Assembly (NCBI GenBank): GCA_030537135.1
Contig: JAUNOP010000022.1
Span: 1 to 39,767 of the forward strand
Reading direction: 5' to 3'
DNA length: 39,767 nt
Source of the DNA: Eubacteriales bacterium
GTDB taxonomy: Bacteria > Bacillota > Clostridia > Lachnospirales > Lachnospiraceae
The translations under genes were made by a program, and so were the position numbers. Of this stretch, positions 18,425-25,808 are shown one piece after another. Under the pieces are notes generated by a model that saw nothing but the letters and a program-made list of their open reading frames with translations, was not told the origin of the DNA and did no database searches. Each line of letters starts with the position of its first letter. Positions within the stretch are counted from its first letter, which is position 1.

Positions 18425-18620
18425 GTACGAAATAATTTTAAAATCTTAATGTTAATATTTGTTGATAGGTAAACATGTGAAAGCAGGGGCAGAAATCCCA
18501 ATGAGGAGGTTTTGCTCCTACTAAAACATTTCCAGAGTTTAGCGATTTATCAAATGTTCCTGATGTGCTGGTTGTATTATTCGAGCAAAAGAATTATAAT
18601 AAGCAGTACGGAGGTGCATT
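18425..18620 (+). other. Intergenic stretch with a possible gene remnant
   Basis: There is no complete gene. An open frame running into the next gene reads FPEFSDLSNVPDVLVVLFEQ, then KNYNKQYGGALWT. It looks protein-like and may be the 3' end of a lost gene. A small hairpin (AGGAG and CTCCT around 18503-18520) is also present. No clear promoter was found. Confidence 0.3.
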
Positions 18621-18809
18621 ATGGACTATATGACTTTGAAAGAAGCAAGCGAAAAATGGGGAGTAACCCCACGATGGATAAACTATTATTGTGCAGCAGG
18701 GCGCATTCCCGGCGCTATGAAGGTGGCAACAATCTGGCTTGTACCAAAGGATGCGGAAAAGCCGGTTGACGGGCGGACAAAACAGGGAAAGGAGCTAAAG
18801 TATGAGTAA
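18621..18809 (+). CDS. Small helix-turn-helix DNA-binding protein
   Basis: A 62-residue protein with an ideal GGAGGTG ribosome site before ATG 18621. MDYMTLKEASEKWGVTPRWI is a MerR/excisionase-type winged HTH start, followed by NYYCAAGRIPGA and a basic tail (GRTKQGKELKYE). Such proteins are frequent in Lachnospiraceae mobile elements, and their targets are unknown. Its end overlaps the next start by 8 bp. A second copy of the first 16-18 codons, with the same ribosome site, occurs on the minus strand at 37735, so this gene belongs to a repeated family in the genome. Confidence 0.75.
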   Translation: MDYMTLKEASEKWGVTPRWINYYCAAGRIPGAMKVATIWLVPKDAEKPVDGRTKQGKELKYE

Positions 18810-20571
18810 GTCAGAACTATGCCTGGCAAATAATGTAGAAGAACCCCCTGTTTATTATGTTCGCTTCTCGACAGATAACGGTATAGCGAAGCGCATCAAT
18901 GACATTAAGGAAAGCTATGGATTGACAGATGAAATGGTTGACGAGAATACCGCTCTTCTTGCAATGAAGGGAGCCAGCAGTAATGGGTATGCACAGGCTC
19001 TGTATCCTCTTGCCGCTATCTTGTTTGTGCTAATTGTGCTGGCGGGCGTTTTTATGATTTCGAGCAGCATGAACAGCAATGTTGCTCAGAGAACGCAGTT
19101 TTTTGGAATGATGCGCTGTATCGGAATGAGCAAACAGCAGGTAATCCGTTATGTAAGGCTGGAAGCATTGAACTGGTGTAAGACCGCCATTCCCATAGGC
19201 ATTATCCTTGGTGTCGCAGTAACATGGATTGCGTGTTTTGGAGTGAAATACGGAATCGGGGGAGAATTTGCGGAAATTCCTCTTTTTTATGTCAGTGCGT
19301 CTGGAATCGTACTTGGCGTAGCGGTAGGTATTTTGACAGTTCTTCTTGCAGCCCATTCTCCTGCAAAGCGTGCTGCAAAAGTATCTCCTGCAACAGCGGT
19401 ATCTGGAAATGCACAAAATGGAACAAAGACAGGCCACACAAAGATTATTGGCGGCATAAAAATTGATACAGCACTGGGAATCAGCCACGCAGTATCAGCA
19501 AGAAAAAATCTGATCCTTATGACTGGCTCCTTTGCATTGAGTATTATTTTGTTTTTCGGGTTTTCAGTAGGACTTGACTTTGCAGAGGCGCTTATACCGT
19601 CCACAAGATCATGGCAGCCGGATTTTTCTATTATAAGCGATGATGAAACAAATTCCGTAGACAAAGATTTGGCGGCTGAATTAAGCAAAGTGGAGGGTAT
19701 CACCCAGGTTTATGGAAATATGGCATCTCTTGATGTCCCGGCTGTTTCTGAAAAGGGTGTGAGCGAAATTACATTGGTTTCCTATGAGAAATATATGCTT
19801 CAATGCGCTGAAGAAAATCAGGTGAGCGGAGATGTGTCAAAGCTATCCGGAGACAGCAACTATGTATTAACTATTTATGATGCGAGAAATCCTCTGGAAA
19901 GCGGGGATAAGGTACAGGTGAATGGAACGGAACTTGAAGTTGCGGGAGCGGTATCGGAAGGACTGTTCGAAGACGATATTACACTGATTTGCACGGAAGA
20001 AACCTTTGAACGCCTGATAGGAGATTCGGGCTATGCGTTATTGAATGTCCAGATTGCAGATAATGCGGATAAGAACAAGGTTATTTCATCCATGCGGAGT
20101 CTGATGAGTGAAAATTACAGCCTGGCCGATTACTATGATACCAATAAAGACAACAATGCGGAGTTTTGGGGCTTCCGGTTGGCGGTCTATATATTCCTTG
20201 CCATCATTATCCTGATGGCCGCATTGAATATCATTAACAGCACATCTATGAGTGTGGCGGCAAAAACAAAGCAGTATGGCGCTATGCGTGCGGTTGGGAT
20301 GGATGGCCGGCAGCTTACAAAGATGATTGTGGCAGAAGTCTTTACCTATGCCATTTCTGGCTGCGTGATAGGCTGTGTGATAGGGTTGCTTCTGAATAAG
20401 ACGATTTTTGAAGCGTTTATTACTGCGTATTACGGAGAAATGTGGCATGTTCCAGTAGGCAAAATGATAGTGATTCTTCTGATAATTTTTGCTTCAGCGG
20501 TTGTGGCTGTATATGGACCGGCAAAGCGGATGCGCAACATGGCGATTACAGATACGATTAATGACTTGTAA
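18802..20571 (+). pseudogene. FtsX/MacB-like ABC transporter permease, N-terminally truncated and chimeric
   Basis: The frame encodes 589 residues. The first ~14 (MSKSELCLANNVEE) look unrelated, after which it matches the middle of an FtsX-type permease. The pattern is a membrane segment near residues 66-90, the conserved QRTQFFGMMRCIGMSK, two more segments at about 130-190, one near 238-260, a large extracellular domain, and three final segments with AAKTKQYGAMRAVGMD. The first membrane helix and about 200 residues of extracellular domain are missing. No ABC ATPase is adjacent. A ribosome site (AAAGGAG) allows translation, but a working transporter is unlikely. It was probably formed by deletion behind the HTH gene. 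Confidence 0.7.
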
Positions 20572-20587
20572 TTGGAATATTAGATAA

Positions 20588-20972
20588 AAGCTGCGGTACA
20601 GTGGGCTTCACCGGGGAAATGCGGGAGCCGATTGACAAGGCGTATTATATCTGCCAGACGTATAACCGGCTGGGGAAGAACGCCTGCACCAGCCATAAGA
20701 TTAAGGCGAGGGATCTATACAACCTTGTGCTGAAGGACATCCAGGATTTGGCGGCGATGGTGCGCCAGTCTGACGAGCAGGAAAACGATGTGAAAACTTT
20801 TATCGGGGAAATCCGGAAGTACGCCACAATCCAGGAACTGGACGAAGCGGTGCTGAACCGGCTTATCAGCCGCATTGTGGTGGGTGAGGTTCAGAAGATA
20901 GACGGGCAGAAATACCAGGAAGTCAGGATTATTTATAACTTTGTCGGTGAGATACCGGATATGACAGAATAG
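20588..20972 (+). pseudogene. Large serine recombinase remnant (C-terminal end)
   Basis: The frame reads DKSCGTVGFTGEMREPIDKA, then YYICQTYNRLGKNACTSHKI, and ends at 20972. This is the zinc-ribbon and DUF4368 tail of large serine recombinases of transposons such as the Tn4451/Tn5397 type. The catalytic N-terminal domain with the nucleophilic serine is absent, so it is inactive. The frame begins only 16 bp after the permease stop, so the two are joined by an old recombination event. A strong terminator follows. Confidence 0.8.
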
Positions 20973-20979
20973 ATGTGTG

Positions 20980-21013
20980 ATAACCTCTCCCTTTGCCGGG
21001 AGGGGTTATTTTA
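20980..21013 (+). terminator. Rho-independent terminator after the recombinase remnant
   Basis: ATAACCTCTCCC (20980-20991) pairs with GGGAGGGGTTAT (20998-21009) around a short loop, followed by TTTT. A strong stem just past the stop codon at 20972. Confidence 0.8.
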
Positions 21014-21069
21014 TGCCCGGAACGGGCAAAAGGGCAGCTATCTGTTAGGATAACTGCCTGACAGGGTAG

Positions 21070-21174
21070 CTATTTCTTTTTCCGGCGTTTGAATTTTGCT
21101 GCAATTTTATTGATCCACGGGTCAAGGAGCAATTCTATGATACCACCTATAAATTCTATTAAGAAGTCAGCCAT
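21070..21174 (-). CDS. Small hydrophobic/amphipathic protein (34 residues)
   Basis: On the minus strand AGGAGG lies ten bases before ATG 21174. The 34-residue product begins MADFLIEFIGGIIELLLDP and ends with a very basic tail (KFKRRKKK). It is a single hydrophobic or amphipathic helix followed by positive charges, so membrane-associated by appearance. Tiny proteins of this kind recur in Lachnospiraceae, and I know of no proven function. The good ribosome site and the coherent composition support a real gene. A type I toxin-like role is possible but unsupported. Confidence 0.5.
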   Translation of the reverse strand: MADFLIEFIGGIIELLLDPWINKIAAKFKRRKKK

Positions 21175-21267
21175 GAGTAATGCGCCTCCTGTTTTAAATT
21201 TACATTTTTGTATCTATATCCCATTATGTAGTAACTCTACATAATCTACAAGACGGTCATAACTTAT

Positions 21268-21421
21268 AAAGGAATATCTGAAACAGGCCTACAGGCTTGA
21301 CCAGAAAATTAACAGTGACATTGCGGAGGCTGCGAAATTGAGAAGCATGGCTTCCTGTGTCGGTTCTCCCGGATTTGAAGAACATTACAATCCGAACCGC
21401 CTTACAGAAGCCAGAAACTAA
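21268..21421 (+). pseudogene. Phage DUF1492-type protein remnant
   Basis: The frame reads KEYLKQAYRLDQKINSDIAE and later SPGFEEHYNPNRLTEARN before a stop at 21419. This matches the N-terminal half of DUF1492 proteins, sigma-like regulators of late phage genes. No start codon is available (a stop lies three codons upstream), and the C-terminal HTH is missing. Directly after it, in another frame, HNH endonuclease sequence begins, so a deletion fused two neighbouring phage genes. Confidence 0.6.
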
Positions 21422-21678
21422 ACAAAGGTACGGAAGATTGTGGCAAAGAATTCGCAACAGGTACATGCATGCACACACACCCTTTTTGTGAGAAGTGTCT
21501 GGAAGAAGGCAGACTTACCGAAGCGAAGCAGGGGCATCATATAATGCCGCTGGCAGAAGGCGGCGACCACAGCGATGAAAATCTGATGTCCCTTTGTTCT
21601 TCGTGTCATGCAAAAATCCATGCCAAACGTGGTGACAGGTGGCATGGCAAAAGCCACTCGCAGAGGAGTGGCTTTTAA
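21422..21678 (+). pseudogene. Phage HNH endonuclease remnant
   Basis: The frame from 21422 reads RYGRLWQRIRNRYMHAH, the standard start of phage HNH nucleases, and then breaks. After a shift it continues HPFCEKCLEEGR, HHIMPLAEGGDH and LCSSCHAKIHAKRG to 21678. These are the zinc Cys pairs and the HNH core. The break lies in a CA run at 21472-21480, and removing four bases (two CA units) restores one frame. The 5' end is also lost. In phages this gene usually precedes the small terminase, whose remnant follows after the toxin-antitoxin module. Confidence 0.7.
21649..21676 (-). terminator. Terminator of the phd-doc operon
   Basis: AAAAGCCACTC (21649-21659) and GAGTGGCTTTT (21666-21676) form a perfect 11-bp stem with a 6-base loop. 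The doc stop codon lies at its edge. The symmetric A/T-rich ends could terminate transcription from both strands. Confidence 0.75.
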
Positions 21679-22052
21679 AACTGATGTGAAAGAATCCAGC
21701 GAAGCAGGTGTTCTGCGTCAATCTCTCCGGCGGCAAGCTGGAGAATTACATCGGAGAGTTCTGTCTGAGAATGCTGCAATTCCACACCATTGAGCGCTAA
21801 AAATACCAACATAACATGTGCGCCGATTCGTTTGTTTCCATCCACGAAGGGGTGGTTTTTAACAAGACCAAAGCAGAGTCTCGCAGCTTTTTGCTGCAGT
21901 GATGGATACACATCTTCTCCGCCAAATGTCTGGAACGGTGCACTTAGTGCAGAATCGAGCATTCCCTCATCGCGCAGACCGAATGAGCCGCCAGTTTCGG
22001 CAATCAGCTGGTCATGGATAAGAAGTACCTGTGATTTGGATAATCGTATCAT
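21675..22052 (-). CDS. doc: Doc-family toxin (death on curing, Fic fold)
   Basis: A 125-residue protein with the Doc motif HPFVDGNKR at residues 67-75. His67 and the Asp/Asn/Lys following are the catalytic residues of Fic/Doc proteins. Doc phosphorylates elongation factor EF-Tu and stops translation; its partner Phd neutralises it. The N-terminus (SKSQVLLIHDQLIAETGG) and GLRDEGMLDSAL are typical of the family. The start overlaps the antitoxin stop by 4 bp (ATGA), the usual coupling. Length is normal and no defect is seen, so the module is probably active, unlike the phage genes around it. Confidence 0.9.
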   Translation of the reverse strand: MIRLSKSQVLLIHDQLIAETGGSFGLRDEGMLDSALSAPFQTFGGEDVYPSLQQKAARLCFGLVKNHPFVDGNKRIGAHVMLVFLALNGVELQHSQTELSDVILQLAAGEIDAEHLLRWILSHQF

Positions 22053-22291
22053 TTGGCAAGTACCTCATAAGCCTGACGGTTTTTCTCAATCAAGCGGCGG
22101 GAAATAGACATGACATCTTCATCAGCAGCAAGTTGCTCCTGTTCAGCGGATGAAAATTCCATAACCAAATAACGTGGAACATTATTTTTCAGGATGACTA
22201 CTGCGCCGCTCTCATCAACAAGGCGAGCTACCTTGGAGAAGTTCTGGTTTGCTTCAGTAATGGAAATCAGATTGTTTGTATTAATGTTCAT
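22049..22291 (-). CDS. phd: Phd/YefM-family antitoxin
   Basis: An 80-residue protein starting MNINTNNLISITEANQNFSK, the DNA-binding N-terminal domain of Phd/YefM antitoxins, with a GAGGAGG ribosome site. The charged C-terminal region (ISRRLIEKNRQAYEVLAK) would wrap the toxin. Phd-type proteins neutralise Doc and repress their own promoter. It is first in the operon and coupled to doc. An inverted repeat over the -35 region provides a likely operator. Confidence 0.9.
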   Translation of the reverse strand: MNINTNNLISITEANQNFSKVARLVDESGAVVILKNNVPRYLVMEFSSAEQEQLAADEDVMSISRRLIEKNRQAYEVLAK

Positions 22292-22323
22292 AGGAAAACC
22301 TCCTCGTTGCTTTCGTTACTTTT

Positions 22324-22358
22324 ATTATATCCGAAAATAGGAGAAATTCAACCTATTT
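22324..22358 (-). promoter_or_regulatory. phd-doc promoter with overlapping operator
   Basis: Read on the minus strand, -35 TTGAAT (22346-22351) and -10 TATAAT (22324-22329) are 16 bp apart. The inverted repeat AAATAGG (22335-22341) and CCTATTT (22352-22358), with a 10-bp spacer containing the -35, is the likely Phd binding site for autorepression. Confidence 0.7.
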
Positions 22359-22493
22359 CTTGCTATTTTTGTGATTGGAGGGGCGGTCAAAATCTCTACG
22401 GCTCTGCCCCGTGGGAACGGCGCGGGGTCGCATGTGCAAATTTTCATATTCAAACGGGGTATTAACCGGGTGTACAGATTGGAGGTGAAATAT

Positions 22494-23446
22494 GTGGCAA
22501 AGGACGGTACCAACAGAGGCGGTCCCAGACCGGGAACCGGATCAAAGCGGAAACCGCTTCTGGACAAGATACAGGACGGCACTGCCAAGGGAACCTTGGT
22601 GATGCCGGATGATCTCCCGGGGTCTACGGATATTCAGGGAGAGGATGTCCCTCCGGTCAGGGAATACCTGACGGCAAAGCAGAATCCCGGTGAGGAGAAT
22701 TCCTTCCGGCAGCTGCGACTAAACCAGTGGGTGAAGCAGTCCGTGCGGTGGATGCCCATGGATAAATGGGATGCCTGTGGCTTCCCTGTATCTGAGGATG
22801 ACTTAAAAGGTCGTGTCTGCTATGTCGGTCTGGACTTGTCCTCCACCACGGAATCACAGCCTTTGTGCTGGTGTTCCCTCCGCTGGATGAGACGGAGAAA
22901 TACTATGTGCTGCCATATTTCTGGATACCAGAGGAGACGGTGGACTTAAGAGTCAAGCGTGACCATGTTCCCTATGACCTGTGGGAGCGTCAGGGAATCC
23001 TGATGACCACGGAAGGGAACGTAGTGCATTACGGCTTTATTGAGAAGTTCATTGAGCAGCTTGGAGAACAATACAACATCCGGGAAATCGCCTTTGACCG
23101 CTGGGGTGCGGTACAGATGGTGCAGAACCTGGAAGGAATGGGCTTTACCGTAGTTCCCTTTGGACAGGGCTTTAAGGATATGTCCCCTCCTACCAAAGAA
23201 CTGATGAAGCGGACTTTGGAGCAGCGCATTGCCCACGGCGGACATTCGGTTCTTCGGTGGATGATGGACAACATCTTCATACGCACGGATCCGGCAGGAA
23301 ACATCAAGGCAGACAAAGAGAAATCAACAGAAAAGATTGACGGTGCAGTGGCGATCATCATGGCTCTTGACAGAGCCATCCGCTGCGGCAACGACACCAG
23401 TGCTTCGGCTTATGACAGCCGGGCATTTTATTCATATAATTTTTGA
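22494..23446 (+). pseudogene. Phage terminase remnant: small-subunit start fused to large-subunit end
   Basis: GTG 22494 has a GGAGGTG ribosome site and starts like a P27-type small terminase (AKDGTNRGGPRPGTGSKRK). Near 22680, after REYLTAKQ, the frame passes straight into large terminase sequence (LRLNQWVKQSVRWMPMDKW, then YVGLDLSSTT of the nuclease domain). The rest of the small subunit and the whole ATPase domain of the large subunit are missing. One base is lost near 22850, where DITAFVL would be expected. The large-subunit frame resumes and runs to 23446 with HYGFIEKFIEQLG and FDRWGAVQMVQNLEG. It is a dead prophage remnant. Confidence 0.8.
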
Positions 23447-23454
23447 AAAGGGTA

Positions 23455-23485
23455 TTGACTCTGACGTTGTGTAATAGTTTATGCT
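23455..23485 (+). promoter_or_regulatory. MerR-type promoter with a 19-bp spacer
   Basis: TTGACT (23455-23460) and TATGCT (23480-23485) are separated by 19 bp, the over-long spacing that MerR-family activators correct by twisting DNA. The downstream gene is a MerR protein, so autoregulation is likely. Confidence 0.65.
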
Positions 23486-23515
23486 ATGGTTACCACAGGA
23501 AAAGAGGTGCTCAGA

Positions 23516-23896
23516 ATGATGACGGTACATGAGGTCAGCCAAATATCCGGAGTAAGTATCCGCGCTCCTCATCATTACGACAATATAGGACTTTTACCGG
23601 CCACAAAAGTCACAGACGCCGGATACCGCATGTATGACGATACGGCACTGGAGCGGCTGCAGCAGATACTATTTTTTAAGGAACTGCAATTTTCTCTGAA
23701 AGATATCAAGGCAATCTTGGACAGCCCTGATTTCGACAGAAACAAAGCTCTGGAACAGCAGATTCACTTGCTGGAGCTTCGCAGGGAGCATCTGGACAAT
23801 CTGATTGATCTTGCACGTGGAATTAAGATGATTGGAGTGAAACATGTGAGACAAATGAGTTTTGAAGCATTTGATACAAGAAAGCTCGATGAATAA
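23516..23896 (+). CDS. MerR-family regulator, C-terminally truncated (TipAL-like)
   Basis: ATG 23516 (GAGGTG upstream) gives 126 residues. The winged HTH is MMTVHEVSQISGVSIR with HHYDNIGLL, followed by GYRMYDDTALERLQQILFF and the dimerisation helix. This is the TipAL/SkgA type, whose full proteins of about 250 residues carry a drug-binding TipAS domain. Here the frame ends at MSFEAFDTRKLDE, just where that domain begins, because the DNA switches to portal-gene sequence. The DNA-binding half and promoter remain, so it may still bind its own promoter. It interrupts what was terminase followed by portal. Confidence 0.75.
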   Translation: MMTVHEVSQISGVSIRAPHHYDNIGLLPATKVTDAGYRMYDDTALERLQQILFFKELQFSLKDIKAILDSPDFDRNKALEQQIHLLELRREHLDNLIDLARGIKMIGVKHVRQMSFEAFDTRKLDE

Positions 23897-24035
23897 ATGA
23901 AGGTTCCGCCATGCAGATGACGGCAGTGTACTCCTTGTGCGTATCCTGGCAGAGGCGGTGGCAGGGCTTCCCCTGCATCTATACCGCTATAAGGAGGACG
24001 GCAGTAAGGAGAAGGCATTCTCTCATCCGCTGTAG
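23896..24035 (+). pseudogene. Phage portal protein fragment
   Basis: The frame reads NEGSAMQMTAVYS, then after a one-base loss near 23933 VRILAEAVAGLPLHLYRYKE and ends HPL before a stop at 24033. This is the N-terminal region of HK97-type portal proteins. No start and no C-terminal two thirds are present. Confidence 0.65.
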
Positions 24036-24298
24036 GTTCCGATGTTGAAGTGGGTAGCGACAAGCACCTGGTACTCGTCGCCCCACGAGTGTTCCGCCCC
24101 CTTTTAGCAAGGGACTATATGATAACATACAGAACAAGCGTTCGCCAATACTTTTTAATATAGCCACCGTATACGTGGGTGGGATAGGAATAGTTTACCC
24201 GAAGGGGAGGAAATCACGCACGCTGGCGGCTCAACTGAAACAGTTTCCCAACAGGCTTTTTATTGGAAGATTTAAAACTTTTATTTGTATTGTACTCC
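24036..24298. other. Junk-like junction region without a convincing gene
   Basis: No intact gene on either strand. A short minus-strand frame (about 24035-24104) reads WGDEYQVLVATHFN, which resembles the strand before the His motif of relaxases, but it is too short to be sure. The rest resembles nothing I recognise. The segment separates prophage debris from the solute-binding protein gene. Confidence 0.4.
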
Positions 24299-24327
24299 TT
24301 GCCAAAAGGGCTTGCTTATTCTATAAT
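24299..24327 (+). promoter_or_regulatory. Promoter of the solute-binding protein / hybrid kinase genes
   Basis: TTGCCA (24299-24304), 17 bp, TATAAT (24322-24327). Near-consensus sigma-A promoter located 115 bp before the lipoprotein start. Confidence 0.7.
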
Positions 24328-24344
24328 ATTACAATAAAGGACAA

Positions 24345-24440
24345 ATGAGAACTCCTGTGCCGCCGGAATGCCTGCGTAAGTACGCCGATACCTGGATAAA
24401 AAGAGACCGGCGTGCTTGGGGGAATAAAAAAGGAGAATAA
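24345..24440 (+). CDS. Possible 31-residue leader ORF
   Basis: ATG 24345 follows AAAGGAC and starts 18 bp after the promoter -10. The frame encodes 31 residues (MRTPVPPECLRKYADTW and a basic tail) and ends one base before the lipoprotein start region. It has no recognised family. It may be a leader peptide or chance. Confidence 0.25.
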   Translation: MRTPVPPECLRKYADTWIKRDRRAWGNKKGE

Positions 24441-24441
24441 G

Positions 24442-25764
24442 ATGATGAAGAAAATGATCGTCCTTGTACTGATATCCGTGCTTTGCTGCGTGCTGTTTGT
24501 GGGGTGTGCGCAGAAAAAAGAGTCCGTGGAAATCAATATCAGTGTCCCGATTCTTACAATGGACTGCGCGGCATATCCGGATTGCGGCGTTTCCAATGAG
24601 TTTATTCAGGCGGCATGGGACAAATTTGCCGTTCAATATGAAAAATACGATGTTACCCTGAAGAATAACCGCGTGAATGTGTTTGACCAGACGGATTATA
24701 CCGCCAATATCTCTGACGCTTATGGCACAGAGCGGGCGCCGGATATGACCTTTGGCGGATATTTTGCCATCTCCGGATATATCTATGACGGCCATGTCAT
24801 CCCCCTGGATGAGATGATCACAGAGTCTATCAGGGCTGATTTCAGCGAGGCTACATGGAAACTCTCCCAGGGGTCTAACGGGAAAACATATCTGATGCCG
24901 TTTTATTCCCTTGAAAATATCCTGTGCTATAACAAAGCGCTTTTCCGCCGGTGCGGTCTTGAGGCATATATTTCTGACGAAGGAGCTATTCAGGGGTGGA
25001 GTTTGGAGGAGTGGGAGGTCATTCTCTCCGCTCTGAGGGAAAACCTGCCTGAAAACCATTATCCTATGATGATGTACGCCAAGAACGAGCAGGGCGATAC
25101 CCATACGATGATTCAGCTCCGCTGCCAGGGTTCAGACTTTTTTGGGCCGGATGGGCTTTTCCACTTAAATACAGAAGAGGGGATCGCCGGACTTCAGTGG
25201 CTGAAGGATAATTATGATAAGGGGTATTATCCCAGCGGTTGTGAGGATCTTGAGATCAGCGACTGCAGCCAGCTGTTTGTAAATGGGCAGATCGCTATTT
25301 ATATCTGGAACTCTTCTCTTATTTCAAGTCTGGAAGACCTGGATCTGGGATATGTGAATTTCCCCGGCGTAGATGCAAACGGTGTGAACAGCAACTGGAT
25401 CACCGGGTTTATGGCATTTGATAATGGCGATGAAAAGAAAACCGAGGTTGTGAAGGATTTTTTGAAATTCATTTACGAGACGCCGGAACTTATGGATTAT
25501 TCCACCAGTGGCCTGCCCTGCTCCAAGAGCGTGATGGATCGCTGGGGCGATCAGCTGCCCATGGCGGAGGCGCTTTCTGCCAATGACGCCTATTCTGTTG
25601 ACTTTACCGCCAACAATCCCAACTGGGCAGGCGTCAGGCAGGCCTTCTGGCCTCATATCCATGCGCTGCTGACTGGGCAGGAAACTGCGGCGGAGGCTGC
25701 CGCGGGGCTGGATGCCGACTGTAACACCGCGATTACATCCGTTTCCAGAACACTGCATGACTGA
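24442..25764 (+). CDS. Extracellular solute-binding lipoprotein (ABC-type, sugar-binding family)
   Basis: ATG 24442 was chosen for its AAGGAG ribosome site; the product is 440 residues. A lipoprotein signal (MMKKMIVLVLISVLCCVLFVGC) ends in a lipobox Cys at residue 22. The mature part has the family-1 solute-binding pattern: APDMTFGGYFAISGYI, LDEMI, LMPFYSLENILCYNKALF, LRCQGSDFFGPDG, and a C-terminal helix with ETPELMDYSTSGLPCSK. It would be anchored outside the membrane and bind a sugar or similar solute. No permease genes follow. The next gene, 44 bp on, is a membrane hybrid kinase, so the protein may present ligand to that sensor rather than import it. Confidence 0.85.
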   Translation: MMKKMIVLVLISVLCCVLFVGCAQKKESVEINISVPILTMDCAAYPDCGVSNEFIQAAWDKFAVQYEKYDVTLKNNRVNVFDQTDYTANISDAYGTERAPDMTFGGYFAISGYIYDGHVIPLDEMITESIRADFSEATWKLSQGSNGKTYLMPFYSLENILCYNKALFRRCGLEAYISDEGAIQGWSLEEWEVILSALRENLPENHYPMMMYAKNEQGDTHTMIQLRCQGSDFFGPDGLFHLNTEEGIAGLQWLKDNYDKGYYPSGCEDLEISDCSQLFVNGQIAIYIWNSSLISSLEDLDLGYVNFPGVDANGVNSNWITGFMAFDNGDEKKTEVVKDFLKFIYETPELMDYSTSGLPCSKSVMDRWGDQLPMAEALSANDAYSVDFTANNPNWAGVRQAFWPHIHALLTGQETAAEAAAGLDADCNTAITSVSRTLHD

Positions 25765-25808
25765 TAGATACATGCTGGTGGAGATCATTTCGCCAAGGGA
25801 GATTTATA

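Noticed and set aside
24035-24104. Short relaxase-like stretch on the minus strand
   Set aside because: About 23 codons only, with a stop directly upstream and no HxH motif; too short to call.
24316-25104. Long minus-strand open frame opposite the solute-binding protein
   Set aside because: It mirrors a well supported gene, has no ribosome site and no family resemblance; the same applies to the long open frames opposite brxC, pglX and pglZ.
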